A DNA stretch of 64,000 nt from JAGQRJ01 sp041402045 (lineage in GTDB: Bacteria; Planctomycetota; J058). The DNA is taken from positions 1 to 64,000 of the forward strand of contig JAWKSZ010000043.1 of assembly GCA_041402045.1 (NCBI GenBank), written 5' to 3'. The stretch's first letter is position 1, and each line of letters opens with the position of its first letter. The position numbers were made by a program, and so were the translations under genes. This document shows, piece after piece, positions 1-9,806 of this stretch. The notes beneath the pieces are model-generated. The model did no database searches. It worked only from the letters and a program-made list of their open reading frames with translations, and was not told where the DNA came from.

Positions 1-26
1 CGCCCCGCCTTGGCCTGGGCGGGGCG
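1..26 (-). terminator. Rho-independent-like hairpin after the first lipoprotein gene
   Basis: A 9-bp GC stem (1-9 with 18-26) encloses an 8-base loop. It lies 22 bases past the stop of the leftward lipoprotein gene. The T-run would fall outside the window, so the terminator role is inferred from position and stem strength. Confidence 0.5.
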
Positions 27-48
27 CCGTCTCCTACGTGACAGTGTG

Positions 49-507
49 TTATTGCGCGCGGCGGGCGACGGTCTTGCCGCGGGGGGTCACCCGGGGCTCG
101 ACGTCGATCACCATCCGCGTGAAGCGGTCACCGAAGTCCTCGGTGATCTCGACCCGGCACTCCTCGTCCTCCTTGTAGAGCACGAACTTCTGGGTCTCGA
201 GGCCGTATTTGAAGGCCACCTCCCAGCCCTGGCCGGGGAAGGCCTGCTCCACGAACTCGGCGACCTGGTCCTCGCCGAGGTACTCGTGGCGCTCGTAGAC
301 CAGGTGCAGCTTGCGGTAGGCGCTCCGGTTGTGGCGCCAGCTCGTGGTGCGGTTGAGCGTGAACTCCATGGGAGCGGGCACGTCGTCGTTGACGAGCTTG
401 CCCTTGGCCTCCGGAGTCAACGGAGGGTTGTCCTGAAAATACGCGCAGCCCGTGAACAGCGCGCCGACGAAGGTGATCCACAGGCCCCGGCGAAAGAACG
501 TCTTCAT
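49..507 (-). CDS. Small lipoprotein of unknown function
   Basis: This 152-residue protein begins MKTFFRRGLW and has a hydrophobic stretch ending in the lipobox LFTGC, so it should be exported, lipidated at the Cys near residue 20 and membrane anchored. The start is the ATG at 507, preceded by GGAGGG at good spacing. An upstream extension in the same frame would bury the signal peptide and was discarded. The mature part is hydrophilic with an alternating charged/aromatic pattern suggesting one mixed alpha/beta domain, and no family is recognised. It is divergent from the HIT gene with 91 bases between the starts. Confidence 0.75.
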   Translation of the reverse strand: MKTFFRRGLWITFVGALFTGCAYFQDNPPLTPEAKGKLVNDDVPAPMEFTLNRTTSWRHNRSAYRKLHLVYERHEYLGEDQVAEFVEQAFPGQGWEVAFKYGLETQKFVLYKEDEECRVEITEDFGDRFTRMVIDVEPRVTPRGKTVARRAQ

Positions 508-598
508 GCTTCCCTCCAGCCACTCCATCGGCATGGCGCGCGGGACCCTTGAGGAAGAATTTCTGGCCGCGGTAAGGTGCCCGCGAGAGGCAGGTCCC

Positions 599-1048
599 AT
601 GAGCACCGTGATCCACCGCTGGGTCGAAGCCGCCCAACGAGGCACCAACCCCCGCGTCGTGTGCCGGGCGCCCTCGGGCTGGATCGTGCTCGGCGACCCC
701 CAGGTCAGCCGAGGCTACGCCCTCCTGCTCCCGGACCCCGTCGTGCCGCACCTGAACGCCCTGGAGGGACCGGCGCGCGACCAGTTCTGGCGCGACCTGG
801 GCACCCTCGGCGACGCGCTGCTCGAGGTGACCGGCGCCGCGCGGATCAACTACGAGCTGCTCGGGAACCTCGAGCCGGCGCTCCACGGCCACGCCTTCCC
901 CCGCTACCTCGACGAGCCGGAGGCGCTGCGCACGAAGCCGATCTGGTTCCACGACTGGGACGGCGCCCCAGCCTTCGACCCGCAGGCCCACGCCCCCCTG
1001 CTGGGCGCCCTGCGCGCGGCGCTCGCGCGCCGTCTGCCGCCTGCGTGA
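599..1048 (+). CDS. HIT-superfamily nucleotide hydrolase/transferase
   Basis: A 149-residue protein with one histidine-triad domain. The C-terminal signature reads PALHGHAFPRY where the family norm is PHLHxHxxPRY. The first triad His is therefore Ala, but the middle (nucleophilic) and third His are kept. The upstream NYELLGNLEP segment matches the usual strand before the triad. HIT proteins of this type cleave dinucleoside polyphosphates or nucleotidyl conjugates in the cytoplasm. The start at 599 (MSTVIHRW) is chosen because an in-frame upstream extension would run across the divergent lipoprotein's promoter. Substrate cannot be told from sequence. Confidence 0.8.
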   Translation: MSTVIHRWVEAAQRGTNPRVVCRAPSGWIVLGDPQVSRGYALLLPDPVVPHLNALEGPARDQFWRDLGTLGDALLEVTGAARINYELLGNLEPALHGHAFPRYLDEPEALRTKPIWFHDWDGAPAFDPQAHAPLLGALRAALARRLPPA

Positions 1049-1122
1049 ACGCCGCCCTCCGCCGACCCCAGCGGGTAGCGAAGGCCGCTGCGATCGCGGA
1101 CACTCGCGGGTAGGGGGAGCCC

Positions 1123-1953
1123 ATGCCGATCCCGTTCACCTGCTCCTGCGGCTACTCCGGCGAAGAGGACGACGCGCTCCTCGGCAAGCTCAGCGCATGC
1201 CCGCGTTGCGGGGAGCTGCAACGCGTGGGCGGCGAACAACGCAAGGGCGTGCGCGCGGATCGGCCCCAGCCCCCCGCCTGGGCCGACCGCCCTGCCCCCG
1301 CCCAGGCGAAGCACGACCCCTACGCGCCCCCGGCCTCGACCAGCCCCTACGCGCCGCCCCAGGCCGAGTGGTCCCAGCCAGGCCCTGGGCGCTACGGGGA
1401 CCTGCCGCCCCGCGACCTCGAGCACGAGGCCCACGTGATCGCGATCGGCGCCTGGAACCAGATCGGCGGCGCGCTGCTCGTGGCCTTCGGGCTCCTGGGC
1501 GGGCTCATGTTCCTGGGAGGCGCAGCCGCCTCCAAGGGCCAGGGTCCGGCGTTGATCGCGGTGTTCGGCGCGTTCCTGTTCGTGTTCGTGCTGCTCGGCG
1601 GCGCCATGTTCGTCGTGGGAGCTGGGCTCCGCTCCATGAAGAACTGGGCGCGCTGGGTGACGGGCGTCCTGATCGTGCTCCAGCTCCTGTCGTCGGCGGT
1701 CAACGTGATCCAGCAGCCGTCGGCGATCCTCGGCGCTGGGATCTCGACCGCCTGGAACGTGGCGATCCTCTGGGCCCTGTTCTGCGAGCGGGCCAACGCG
1801 CTGTTCGACGCCAGCTACCAGCAGACCTTCTTGCGCTCGCCCGGTCAGCCTCGCTGGACCGCGAGCCCCTTCTTCTGGCTGCCCTTCGTCATGTGCCTCC
1901 TGGGCTGCTGCCTGGCGGCCGCGGCCGGCGGCATGGTCGGGGCCATGCGCTAG
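1123..1953 (+). CDS. Zinc-ribbon multi-pass membrane protein
   Basis: A 276-residue protein starting at ATG 1123 behind GGGGGAGC. Residues 6-30 carry CSCGYSG and CPRCGE, a four-cysteine zinc-ribbon-like knuckle. A Pro/Tyr-rich linker follows (about 40-100), then about five hydrophobic segments between residues 110 and 276, including LLVAFGLLGGLMFLGG and a Cys-rich last helix (FVMCLLGCCLAA). The zinc ribbon followed by membrane helices is a common planctomycete arrangement of unknown role; a similar layout recurs at 44655-45560. No enzyme motif is visible. Confidence 0.7.
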   Translation: MPIPFTCSCGYSGEEDDALLGKLSACPRCGELQRVGGEQRKGVRADRPQPPAWADRPAPAQAKHDPYAPPASTSPYAPPQAEWSQPGPGRYGDLPPRDLEHEAHVIAIGAWNQIGGALLVAFGLLGGLMFLGGAAASKGQGPALIAVFGAFLFVFVLLGGAMFVVGAGLRSMKNWARWVTGVLIVLQLLSSAVNVIQQPSAILGAGISTAWNVAILWALFCERANALFDASYQQTFLRSPGQPRWTASPFFWLPFVMCLLGCCLAAAAGGMVGAMR

Positions 1954-2079
1954 GCTCTCTCCGCAAACAGGGCCAGCGCGTCTTGCCCTCGTCGCCGCCG
2001 ACTGCGTTGGTCGCCGGCCACGTAACCCCATAACCCGCCCAGGCCTCCCGCCCCCCACCCGCCGGGGTATCGTCCCCGG

Positions 2080-3348
2080 GTGACCGGCGCGACCTGGGAC
2101 CTGCTCAAGCAAAACGGCGACTTCCGCCGCCTGTTCGCGGCGCGCTTGACCAGCCTGTTCGGGGACTGGCTGACGCTCCTGGCGGTGGTCGCCGCGCTGC
2201 GGGACATGCAGGGCGGCGGCGGCGCCAAGGCCTTCGCCTGGGTGCTCGTGCTCAAGACGCTCCCGGTGCTCGTGGTCTCGCCCTGGGCCGGGGTGCTCGT
2301 CGATCGGGTCTCGCGCAAGGGCCTGCTCGTGGCCTCGGACCTGTTCCGCGCGGCGACGGTCGTGGGGCTCCTCGCCGCCAGCCACGGCGGCAGCCCGACC
2401 CTGCTCTACCTGCTGATCTTCGCGCAGACCGTGGGAGTGGGGATCGCCGAGCCGGCGCGCAACGCCGTGGTCCCCGACGTCGTGGCCCCGGAGCACCTCA
2501 GCGCAGCCAACGCGCTCAACGCCGCGGCCTGGTCGACCATGTTCACCCTCGGCACCCTGGTCGGCGGCCCGATCGCGGCCTACGTCGGCCCCGACGCCGC
2601 GTTCGGGATCGACGCCCTGACCTACGGGCTCTCGGCGGCGCTGATCCTGGGGGTCGCGATCCCGCCGCACCCGCCCCGCGAGCCCGAGCCGCGCAGCGTG
2701 GCCTCGCTCCTGGGGATCGCGCAAATGGTCGCGGGCTGGCGCTACCTCTGGCAGCGCCCGCGGGTCCTGACCCTGGCCCTGGCCAAGCCCGGGTGGTCCC
2801 TGGCCGGCGCCACGACGCTCCTGCTCACGCTCCTGGGCGAGGACTTCGGCCGACGCTGGGGCCGCGACGACGGCGTGCTGTGGGTGGCCCTGCTCTGGGG
2901 CGCCCGCGGCCTCGGCACCGGCGTGGGACCGATCCTGGCCCGGCACCTCGCCCGCGACGAGTCGCGGCGCATGGAGTGGCTGATCGGCCTCGCCTACTTC
3001 TGGGGCGCCACGTTCTACGTGCTCCTCGGGTTCAGCGTCGGCTTCGCGACCTCGCTGGTGTGCGTGGTCCTGGCCCACCTCGGGGGCTCGACGGTGTGGG
3101 TCCTGTCCACGATCCGGCTGCAGGAGGAGTCGCCGACCGAGGTCCGCGGGCGGGTGTTCGCCAGCGAGCAAATGACCTGGACCCTGCTCATGGCCACCGC
3201 GACCTTCGCCTTCGCCGTGTGGATCGACGACTTCGGCGGTCAGCTGCGCCCGGCCCTGAGCGCGGTCGGTTGGCTGCTCGTAGCCCCCGGGCTGCTGTGG
3301 CTGCTGCGCATGCGCAGCGGCTGGTCCGCGCCGGCCGAGACCCTCTAG
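2080..3348 (+). CDS. MFS transporter, DHA3-like
   Basis: A 422-residue major facilitator. The N-terminus (NGDFRRLFAARLTSLFGDWLT) and the loop after TM2-3 (GVLVDRVSRKGLLVASDLFRA) carry the conserved motif A of the MFS_3/enterobactin-exporter-like drug:H+ antiporter group, and about 12 hydrophobic segments follow. It probably exports a small molecule across the inner membrane; the substrate is unknown. The start is GTG 2080. Its TAG stop (3346-3348) interlocks with the stop of the convergent phosphodiesterase gene (3345-3347) through a shared CTAG. Confidence 0.85.
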   Translation: MTGATWDLLKQNGDFRRLFAARLTSLFGDWLTLLAVVAALRDMQGGGGAKAFAWVLVLKTLPVLVVSPWAGVLVDRVSRKGLLVASDLFRAATVVGLLAASHGGSPTLLYLLIFAQTVGVGIAEPARNAVVPDVVAPEHLSAANALNAAAWSTMFTLGTLVGGPIAAYVGPDAAFGIDALTYGLSAALILGVAIPPHPPREPEPRSVASLLGIAQMVAGWRYLWQRPRVLTLALAKPGWSLAGATTLLLTLLGEDFGRRWGRDDGVLWVALLWGARGLGTGVGPILARHLARDESRRMEWLIGLAYFWGATFYVLLGFSVGFATSLVCVVLAHLGGSTVWVLSTIRLQEESPTEVRGRVFASEQMTWTLLMATATFAFAVWIDDFGGQLRPALSAVGWLLVAPGLLWLLRMRSGWSAPAETL

Positions 3349-4247
3349 TCCAGGGCCAGGATCTCGCCGGAGGGGTCCTCCTCCGCGGCCGCCATGAGCT
3401 CCGGGTCCTCGGCGTCGAGTTCCTCGAGCTCGAGGTCCAGGTCCAGGTTGCCCGAGCGGAAGCGGTCGAGCAGGTCCTGGGTGCGGGTGAACTCGAAGCC
3501 CTCGATCTGGTCGCGCAGCGTGAGCGGGCAGTCGGTGATCACCGACTCCAGGCCCAGGAGGAACAGGCGCTGCATGTCCCGCACCCGGTTCACGGTCCAG
3601 GGCGTAATGAAGGCGTTGGCCTGGCGCATGCTCTCCACCAGGCTCAGGGACAGGCTCTTCCAATAGCAGTCGATCCCGCGCACCCCGTCCAGGCGCACCG
3701 CGCCTCGGGCCTGGCGCTTGGTGATCGTGAGGTAGCTCAGCGGGGTCAGCGGCGAGGCGGCGTGGACCTCGGCCACCCGGCTCGGCTCGCGGCAGATCAC
3801 CACCGCCTGGTCCTGCATGCCGTGGCGCGCCAGAGCCTGGGCCACGCGCTCGCCGGCGTCGGGGGAGCGCTTGCGCTTGACCTTGATCTCGATCATGGGC
3901 ACCGCGCGGCCCTTGAGCAGGTCCAGTACCTCGTCCAGGAGCGGCACGCGCTCGCTGGCGTAGCGCGGGTCGAACCAGGCCCCGGCGGAGACGTCGGCCA
4001 GCGCGGCGGTCGGCGTGCGCGCAATGTCCCCGGTGCCGTCGGTGGTCCGGTCGAGCTTGTCGTCGTGGATCACCGCGACGTCGCCGTCCTGGGTCAGGTG
4101 CACGTCGAACTCGACCAGGTCCGCCCCGTGCTCCAGGGCCAGGGCGAAGGCGGCCAGGGTGTTCTCGGCGCGTTCTGGGAGTCGCCGCGGTGGCCGACCA
4201 CGAGCACCGGGAGCTAGCGGCGGCCGCACGCGGGCGACCACGTCCAT
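3345..4247 (-). CDS. Glycerophosphodiester phosphodiesterase (with a pair of compensating frame breaks)
   Basis: The GDPD TIM barrel is clear: ENTLAAF, GADLVEFDVHLTQDGDVAVIHDD, RTTDGTG and an EIKVKRK strand. The enzyme would hydrolyse glycerophosphodiesters to glycerol-3-phosphate and alcohol. The catalytic HRG segment is not in the main frame. Reading one extra C at about 4205-4211 and one missing base at about 4164-4170 restores LVVGHRGDSQNAPENTL, the canonical motif. As given, the first 13 residues and everything after ENTL are correct but the active-site His-Arg-Gly is garbled. Two compensating single-base indels within 45 bases suggest a consensus error rather than a dead gene. The start is ATG 4247; an in-frame GTG at 4283 is an alternative. 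Confidence 0.8.
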   Translation of the reverse strand: MDVVARVRPPLAPGARGRPPRRLPERAENTLAAFALALEHGADLVEFDVHLTQDGDVAVIHDDKLDRTTDGTGDIARTPTAALADVSAGAWFDPRYASERVPLLDEVLDLLKGRAVPMIEIKVKRKRSPDAGERVAQALARHGMQDQAVVICREPSRVAEVHAASPLTPLSYLTITKRQARGAVRLDGVRGIDCYWKSLSLSLVESMRQANAFITPWTVNRVRDMQRLFLLGLESVITDCPLTLRDQIEGFEFTRTQDLLDRFRSGNLDLDLELEELDAEDPELMAAAEEDPSGEILALD

Positions 4248-4436
4248 GAGCGGGCTGCGGGGCCAGTAGACCGAAGGGGGCACGGGGGCAGTGTGTCAGC
4301 CCGGGGAGGTCGAAGCCAGAGGGCCTACTCGTCGCGGAGGTGGCTGGCCGAGCTGTGGGGCGGGGGCCCGTCGTCGCCGCGGTCGAGGGGCGGCGGCGGA
4401 CGTCGGCGCGCGGTGGAGCGCGACGGGCCGCGGACC

Positions 4437-7400
4437 TCACGCGGCCGAGCCGGCGGCCAGGGAGCTTGGCGCTGGGCGCGCGCTCTCCTGCTCCTCGTCC
4501 TCGCCCTGGTCGCCGCCCAGCCGCCGCCCGGTCTTGGGCGGCTTGAGCGCACGCGGCGCGAGCGCTCGTACTCCAGGTAGTCCTCGAGCACCTTGGCCAG
4601 GCGCTGAGTCACCTGCTGCCCGTCGCGCACGCTCTGGCTCGAGGCGCGGATCAGGGGCTCGACCGCCGCGCGCAGGGCCTGGACCTGCTCGCCCACGACC
4701 CGGGCCAGGGCCAGGTCCCCCAGGTCGACGGCCTCGACGTAACCTGAGGCGGGTTCTCCGCGAGCACGCCCAGGCGCTGGGCGAGCTCGCGCAGCGGGTC
4801 GCCCTCGCCGCCTTGGGCCTTGCCCGCGGCCTGGAGCAGCGCCTCGCGCACGCCCTCGACCTGGGTCCCCAGCGCGCTGAGCTGGCTCGTGACCCGGGTC
4901 ACGGGGTCGTCGTCGCGCCCGCCGAGCAGCCGCTGCCGGCCGAACTCCTTCTTGATCGCCGCCCAGCGCGCGGCCTGCTCGGGGGTCAGCCGCCCGCGCA
5001 GCTCGGCGAGCTTGAGCAGGTTCTGCTCGGCGCCGGTGGTCAGGGTCTGGGACTCGCCGCGGTAGTGGTCGTCGACCAGCGCCTCGAGCTCGTCGGGGGT
5101 CAGGGCCGAGGCCACCTTCTCCGCGAGCTTGTTCATGTTGCGGTAGCTGCCCTGGAGCTTGAAGGGCGGCTCCTCGCGGAACGCGTCGTCCATGCTCGCC
5201 GAGCGCACGTAGAGCCCGTTGACCTTGAGCAGCACGTCCCGCACCCGGAACAGGTGCTTCAGCACCGCGGTGATCTCGTTGAGCTCGACGCCGGAGTAGG
5301 CGTGGGTGAACTCCGTGGTCGGCACCGCCTCGCCCCGGGCCAGGCGCAGCAGCCGGGTCACGTCCTCGGGGTCGCGTCCGGCCAAGGGCGCCAGGGTCGG
5401 GTTCGAGGTCAGCGCGTTCTCGACGTAGCTCAGCGCGAACACCTGGTCCTTGCCCTCGAGCACGTCGCCCAGGTTGTAGGTGTCCGCGCGGTTGGCCAGC
5501 ATGTCCGGGATCTGGAAGGTCTCGCCGCTCTCGGTGTAGGGGTTGCCGGCCATGACCACGCAGAACTTCTTGCCGCGCAGGTCGTAGGTCCGCGTGCGCC
5601 CCTTCCACACGCCCTCGATCCGCCGCTGCCCGTCGCAGAGCGAAATGAACTTCTGCAGGAACTCCGGGTGGGTGTGCTGAATGTCGTCGAGGTAGAGCAT
5701 GACGTTGTTGCCCATCTCGAACGCCAGGTTGACCTTCTCCACCTCCTGCCGCGCCGTGGCGCTGGGCGCCTCCGCCGGGTCCAGCGAGGTCACGCTGTGG
5801 CCCAGGCTCGGACCGTTGACCTTGACGAAGGTCAGCCCCAGGCGGTTCGCCACGTACTCCATGAGCGTGGTCTTGCCGTAGCCCGGCGGCGAGACCAGGA
5901 GCAGGAGCCCCATGAGGTCGGTGCGCTTGCCCTCCCCCGCGGCGCCGATCTGCTTGGCCAGGTTCTCGCCCACGAGCGGGAGGTAGACCTCGTTCACCAG
6001 CCGGTTGCGCACGAAGGAGCTCAGCACCCGCGGGGTGAACTCCTCCAGGCGCAGGCGCTCCTTCTCGCGCTCGAGCAGCTCGCGCACGAGCACGCGGTAG
6101 GCGCGGTAGGCAGGCACCCGCCGGGTCTTGAACGCGCTCAGCCGCCCGAGGAACTCGTCCAGACGCAAGGTCAGGCTGCGGTCGTGGATCCGCGGGTGCT
6201 GCCCCAGGAGTCCAGGGACCTCCGCCTCCAGCGCGGCCGCGCTCGGCTCGTAGGGCAGCGCGCCCTGGGTCAGGATCAGGACGCTGGCCTCGTCGAACAC
6301 CCGCGCTCGCGGGTCGTCGTCGCGCTTGCCGCCGAGGAAGCCCTCGAGCCAGGCGCGGATCAGCCCCACCTGGGCGCCGAGGTCGCCGTCCAGGGCCTGG
6401 AGGTCCTCCTCCAACCCCTGGCGCTCCGGCCCCAGCGCCTGGAGGAAGGCCTCGATCAACTCCAGGGCCTCGCGGCTCTGCACGAAGGCCAGGGTCTCCT
6501 GGGCCAGCTCCTCGGCCAGGTAGCGCCCGGCCTGGGCCAGCTCCGCGGGGTCGATCTCGAAGGACTCCGCGACCTCCGCCGCGAGCTCCTGGGCCAGGGC
6601 GTCCATGGCCGGGGTCGGGCCCAGCCGCGCGGTCAGGCGCCCCAGGCTGCGCGCGCGCAGCAGCCAGCCCTCCTGCTGCTCCTCGTCGCCGTGGGCCCAG
6701 AACAGACACGCGTAGGCGCGCACCCGGGGCGGGAAACGCAGCAGCCCGGCGCCGGTGTAGAGCGCGAGCAAGCGCTCGAGGATCAGCGCCGCGTCGTGGT
6801 CGTGGATCCCGCGCTCGTAGCCCTCGTCGTAGCGATCCTGGGCGTAGCCGCGGACCACCGCGAGCAGCCCGCCCTCCTCGCGCTGGGCGTCGAGCAACCC
6901 CTGCAGGCTGCGCCCGCCGACCCCGCGCTCGGCCTCGTCCAGGATCGTGTAGGCGAGGTACTCGCCGCGGTAGACCTCCGGGGTCTCGCTCACGAGCTGC
7001 TGCTGCCAGAAGGGCTTCGTGGCCTGGAAGCCCTCGTCCTGCACCGGCTCGTAGAAGTCGGTGCCGGTCAGGTGCAGGGCCATGCCCTCGCCCCGGGGCA
7101 CGAGGGTCAGCTCCAGGGGCCGCGTGTTCACGTTGAACGCGTGCCGCCCGAGCTTGATCGTGTTCTCGCCGCCGCTGAACAGGTCGAGGCGATCGCGCAG
7201 GCCGCGCTGCGCGTCCTGCTTCGCGGTCTTCAGCGCGGCGAGGACCTCGTCGGCCTTGACGCTGTCCCCGAGCTCGCCCAGCTCCGCGCTGATCTGCTGC
7301 AGCTTGAGGACCATGGGGTCGGCGGCGAAGTAGGCGTTGAGCTCGTCCAGGGAGGGGAAGTTCTTGGCCCGCCGCCCGACCCCCGCCAGGATCCGCTCCG

Positions 7401-9747
7401 CGGCGCCGAACAGGTTCTGGGCCCGGCGCTGGCGCGCGTCGGTCAGGGTCTGACGCTTGGCGTCGAAGGCCTCGTAGACCTCCTCGCGCTTGGCCGCGAG
7501 GTCGGCGAGGAACTCGTCGAACTCGCTGAACCGGCTCTCGAGCTCCTCGAGCTGGAGCAGGACCCGGCTCAGCTGCTCGTCGCAGGCCTCGGGGGTGTCG
7601 GCCAGCGCGATCGCGCTCTGCACGTTCTGCGAGAACAAGCGGAACTGCGCGGCGAACTCGGCCTGACCCTCCGCCGAGAGCAGCTGCTTGCGCCGCCCGT
7701 CGAGGGTGGCCCGCACCCGGTTCTGCTGGGCGAAGGCCTCGCTGATCCGCTCCAGGACCTCCGTGCGCTGGGTGGGATCCTCGACCTCGAGCCCGCTCAC
7801 GACCTCGGTCAGCACGGTCAGACCCTCGGCCTTGGCCTCGAGCTCGGCGCCCAGGGGCGCGAGGTCCTTGGTCTTGGTCGTGGCCTCGATCTGCTCGAGC
7901 AGCCCGTCGAAGGCCTGCTTGATCGGCTCCAGGGCTGCCGGGCGCAGGAGGAACTCGATCGCGGCGCGGCTGATCCGCTCGAACTGCGCGACGATCTCCT
8001 GCTCCAGGGCCTCGACCCGGGCCACGTCCATGTAGCGCAGGTCCTTGAGCGTGATCGCGCGCCCGCGCTGGGTGCGCAGGCTGCGCAGGGCCTCCATGAA
8101 CGGCTCGACGCTCTGCCAGTCCTCGACGGTCAGCTCGCGCTCGACCTCGCGCTGGGCCTGGAGCGCCTCGGCCAGCGCGCGCTCGGCCTGCTGCCGCAGG
8201 ACCTGGACCTTCTCGAACTCCTCGAGGATCAGCTCGGCGTTCTTGCGCACCCCCTCGATCGGCTGCTTGAGCTCGCCGACCTCGGGGTGGTCCAGCCAGT
8301 AGTAGGCGTCGAGCGCCCGCTGCGCCGCGCGGATCAGGCCCTCGTAGACCTGCCGGTTGGGCGCCTGCTCCTCGACCGCCCGGGCCAGGCTCAGGCTGTC
8401 CGAGATCCCGCGCACGAGGTCGGCGTTGCCGACCTTCGCCAGGAACGAGCCGTCGCTCGGGGCCTGGGCCGCGTGCTCGGGGGTCATGAACGGCGTCTGC
8501 CAGATCTGCATCGGGTGCGTGCGCGTGGGTTCGTCGGAGAGCACCCGAAACACGATCATGGAGCCGTCGTCGAACAGCGTGGACCCGTGGCACTGGATCG
8601 GGGTCTGGACCTCCTTGCGAATCAGGTTGTAGGGGAACAGCACGTAGCTCCCCTCCACCCGGTGGTGGAACACGTAGAGCACGTCCTCGCCGTTGGGCGA
8701 CTTCACGCTGCGCAGGAACTCGAGGTCCTGGTGCGCGCCCTCGAACAGCTTGAACTCGCCCGACTGGAGGAAGTAGCCCCCAGGGAAGATCACCCCGTGG
8801 TCCTCGGGGAGCTGCACGCAGGTCTGCCCGATCGAGTCGACCCGGGTCACCGCCTGCGTCCGCGCGCAGTAGATCAGGTAGCGCCAGGCGACCTCGCCGT
8901 AGGGCAGGATCTTGAGCAGGATCAGGCTCCCGAGCTTGGCGTAGAGGATCTGCCCGTCGTCGAGGCCCTGGTTCGCGTCGTCGACGGGCTCGTTGTAGAT
9001 CCCCTTCCCGTCCTCCGTGTTGTCCTCGACCTTGATCGTGAGGTCGCCGCCCACGGTCTCGACGAAGACCTCGTCCAGGATCGAGACGTGGGGGTGCTGG
9101 CCCTGCACGTGGTCGTCGCGGGTCGTGGCCTTCCACTCGAAGTCGTGGCTCTTGGGGCGGGTGTGGTCGCGCTCGCCGCGGTTGTCGACGTAGCTCGGGC
9201 GCCCCTCGCCGTCGAGGGCCCAGCGAAACACCCGGATCGCCGACGGCCCCTGCCCCGTGCGGAACACCGCGAGGAGCTTGCCGTCCTTGACCCGCAACTG
9301 ATCGAGCTTCGACTCCTTGTAGTACTCGTAGAGCTCGTGGAACTCGCGCTGGAAGCTCTCGGCGTCGAACAGGCCCGGGAGCGCGCTGAAGGGCACGGGC
9401 TCCAGCGACCAGGCCCCGTCCGCGCCCCGGGTCACCTGCTGCAGGCTGAACACGTCCTCGACCCGCGTCTCGCGCTTGAGGCCGATGAACACGTTGTAGC
9501 CGAACAGCAGGTAGCCCCCGACGGTGGCGATATCCCGGGGCACGCAGTTGTTCTCGGTGCGCACCCGCTCGTTGCCGGTCACGACCAGCTCGGTGCCGCC
9601 GAAGGTCTCCTTGCGCCGCTCGTTGAGGGCCTCGGCCTTCTCGCGCACCGTACGCGCCAACCCCACGAGGCGCTCACGGATCACCTCGTAGTTGCCGGTG
9701 TCGAGGCCCTCGGCCCCTGCGCTCGTCTCGGCGGCTTCCTCGCTCAC
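4437..9747 (-). CDS. Giant DUF3686 / AAA+ 'DNA repair ATPase' (3' end frame-disrupted)
   Basis: About 1,770 residues if repaired. Residues 20-460 form the beta-rich DUF3686 region typical of this family, followed by several hundred residues of Glu/Arg-rich coiled coil. An AAA+ core follows, with Walker A PPGYGKTT near residue 1285 and Walker B VMLYLDDIQ near 1352, then sensor-like VVMAGNPYTES. The start is GTG 9747 with AAGGA upstream. The reading frame breaks near 4740-4748 (LAENPPQ should run into GYVEAVDLG) and again near 4547-4555 (SRRV should run into ALKPPKTG); both look like one missing base. With both repaired a TGA at 4437 ends the gene. A further slip could carry it to 4325. The family is named for DNA repair but its biochemistry is not established. 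It is third in an operon behind flotillin and a YqiJ-like protein. Confidence 0.8.
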
Positions 9748-9806
9748 GCCCTGGATCCTTCTGTCTTAGGCCTGCGCGCGCGAGTGGCCGCGCGCGCCGC
9801 TCGCCC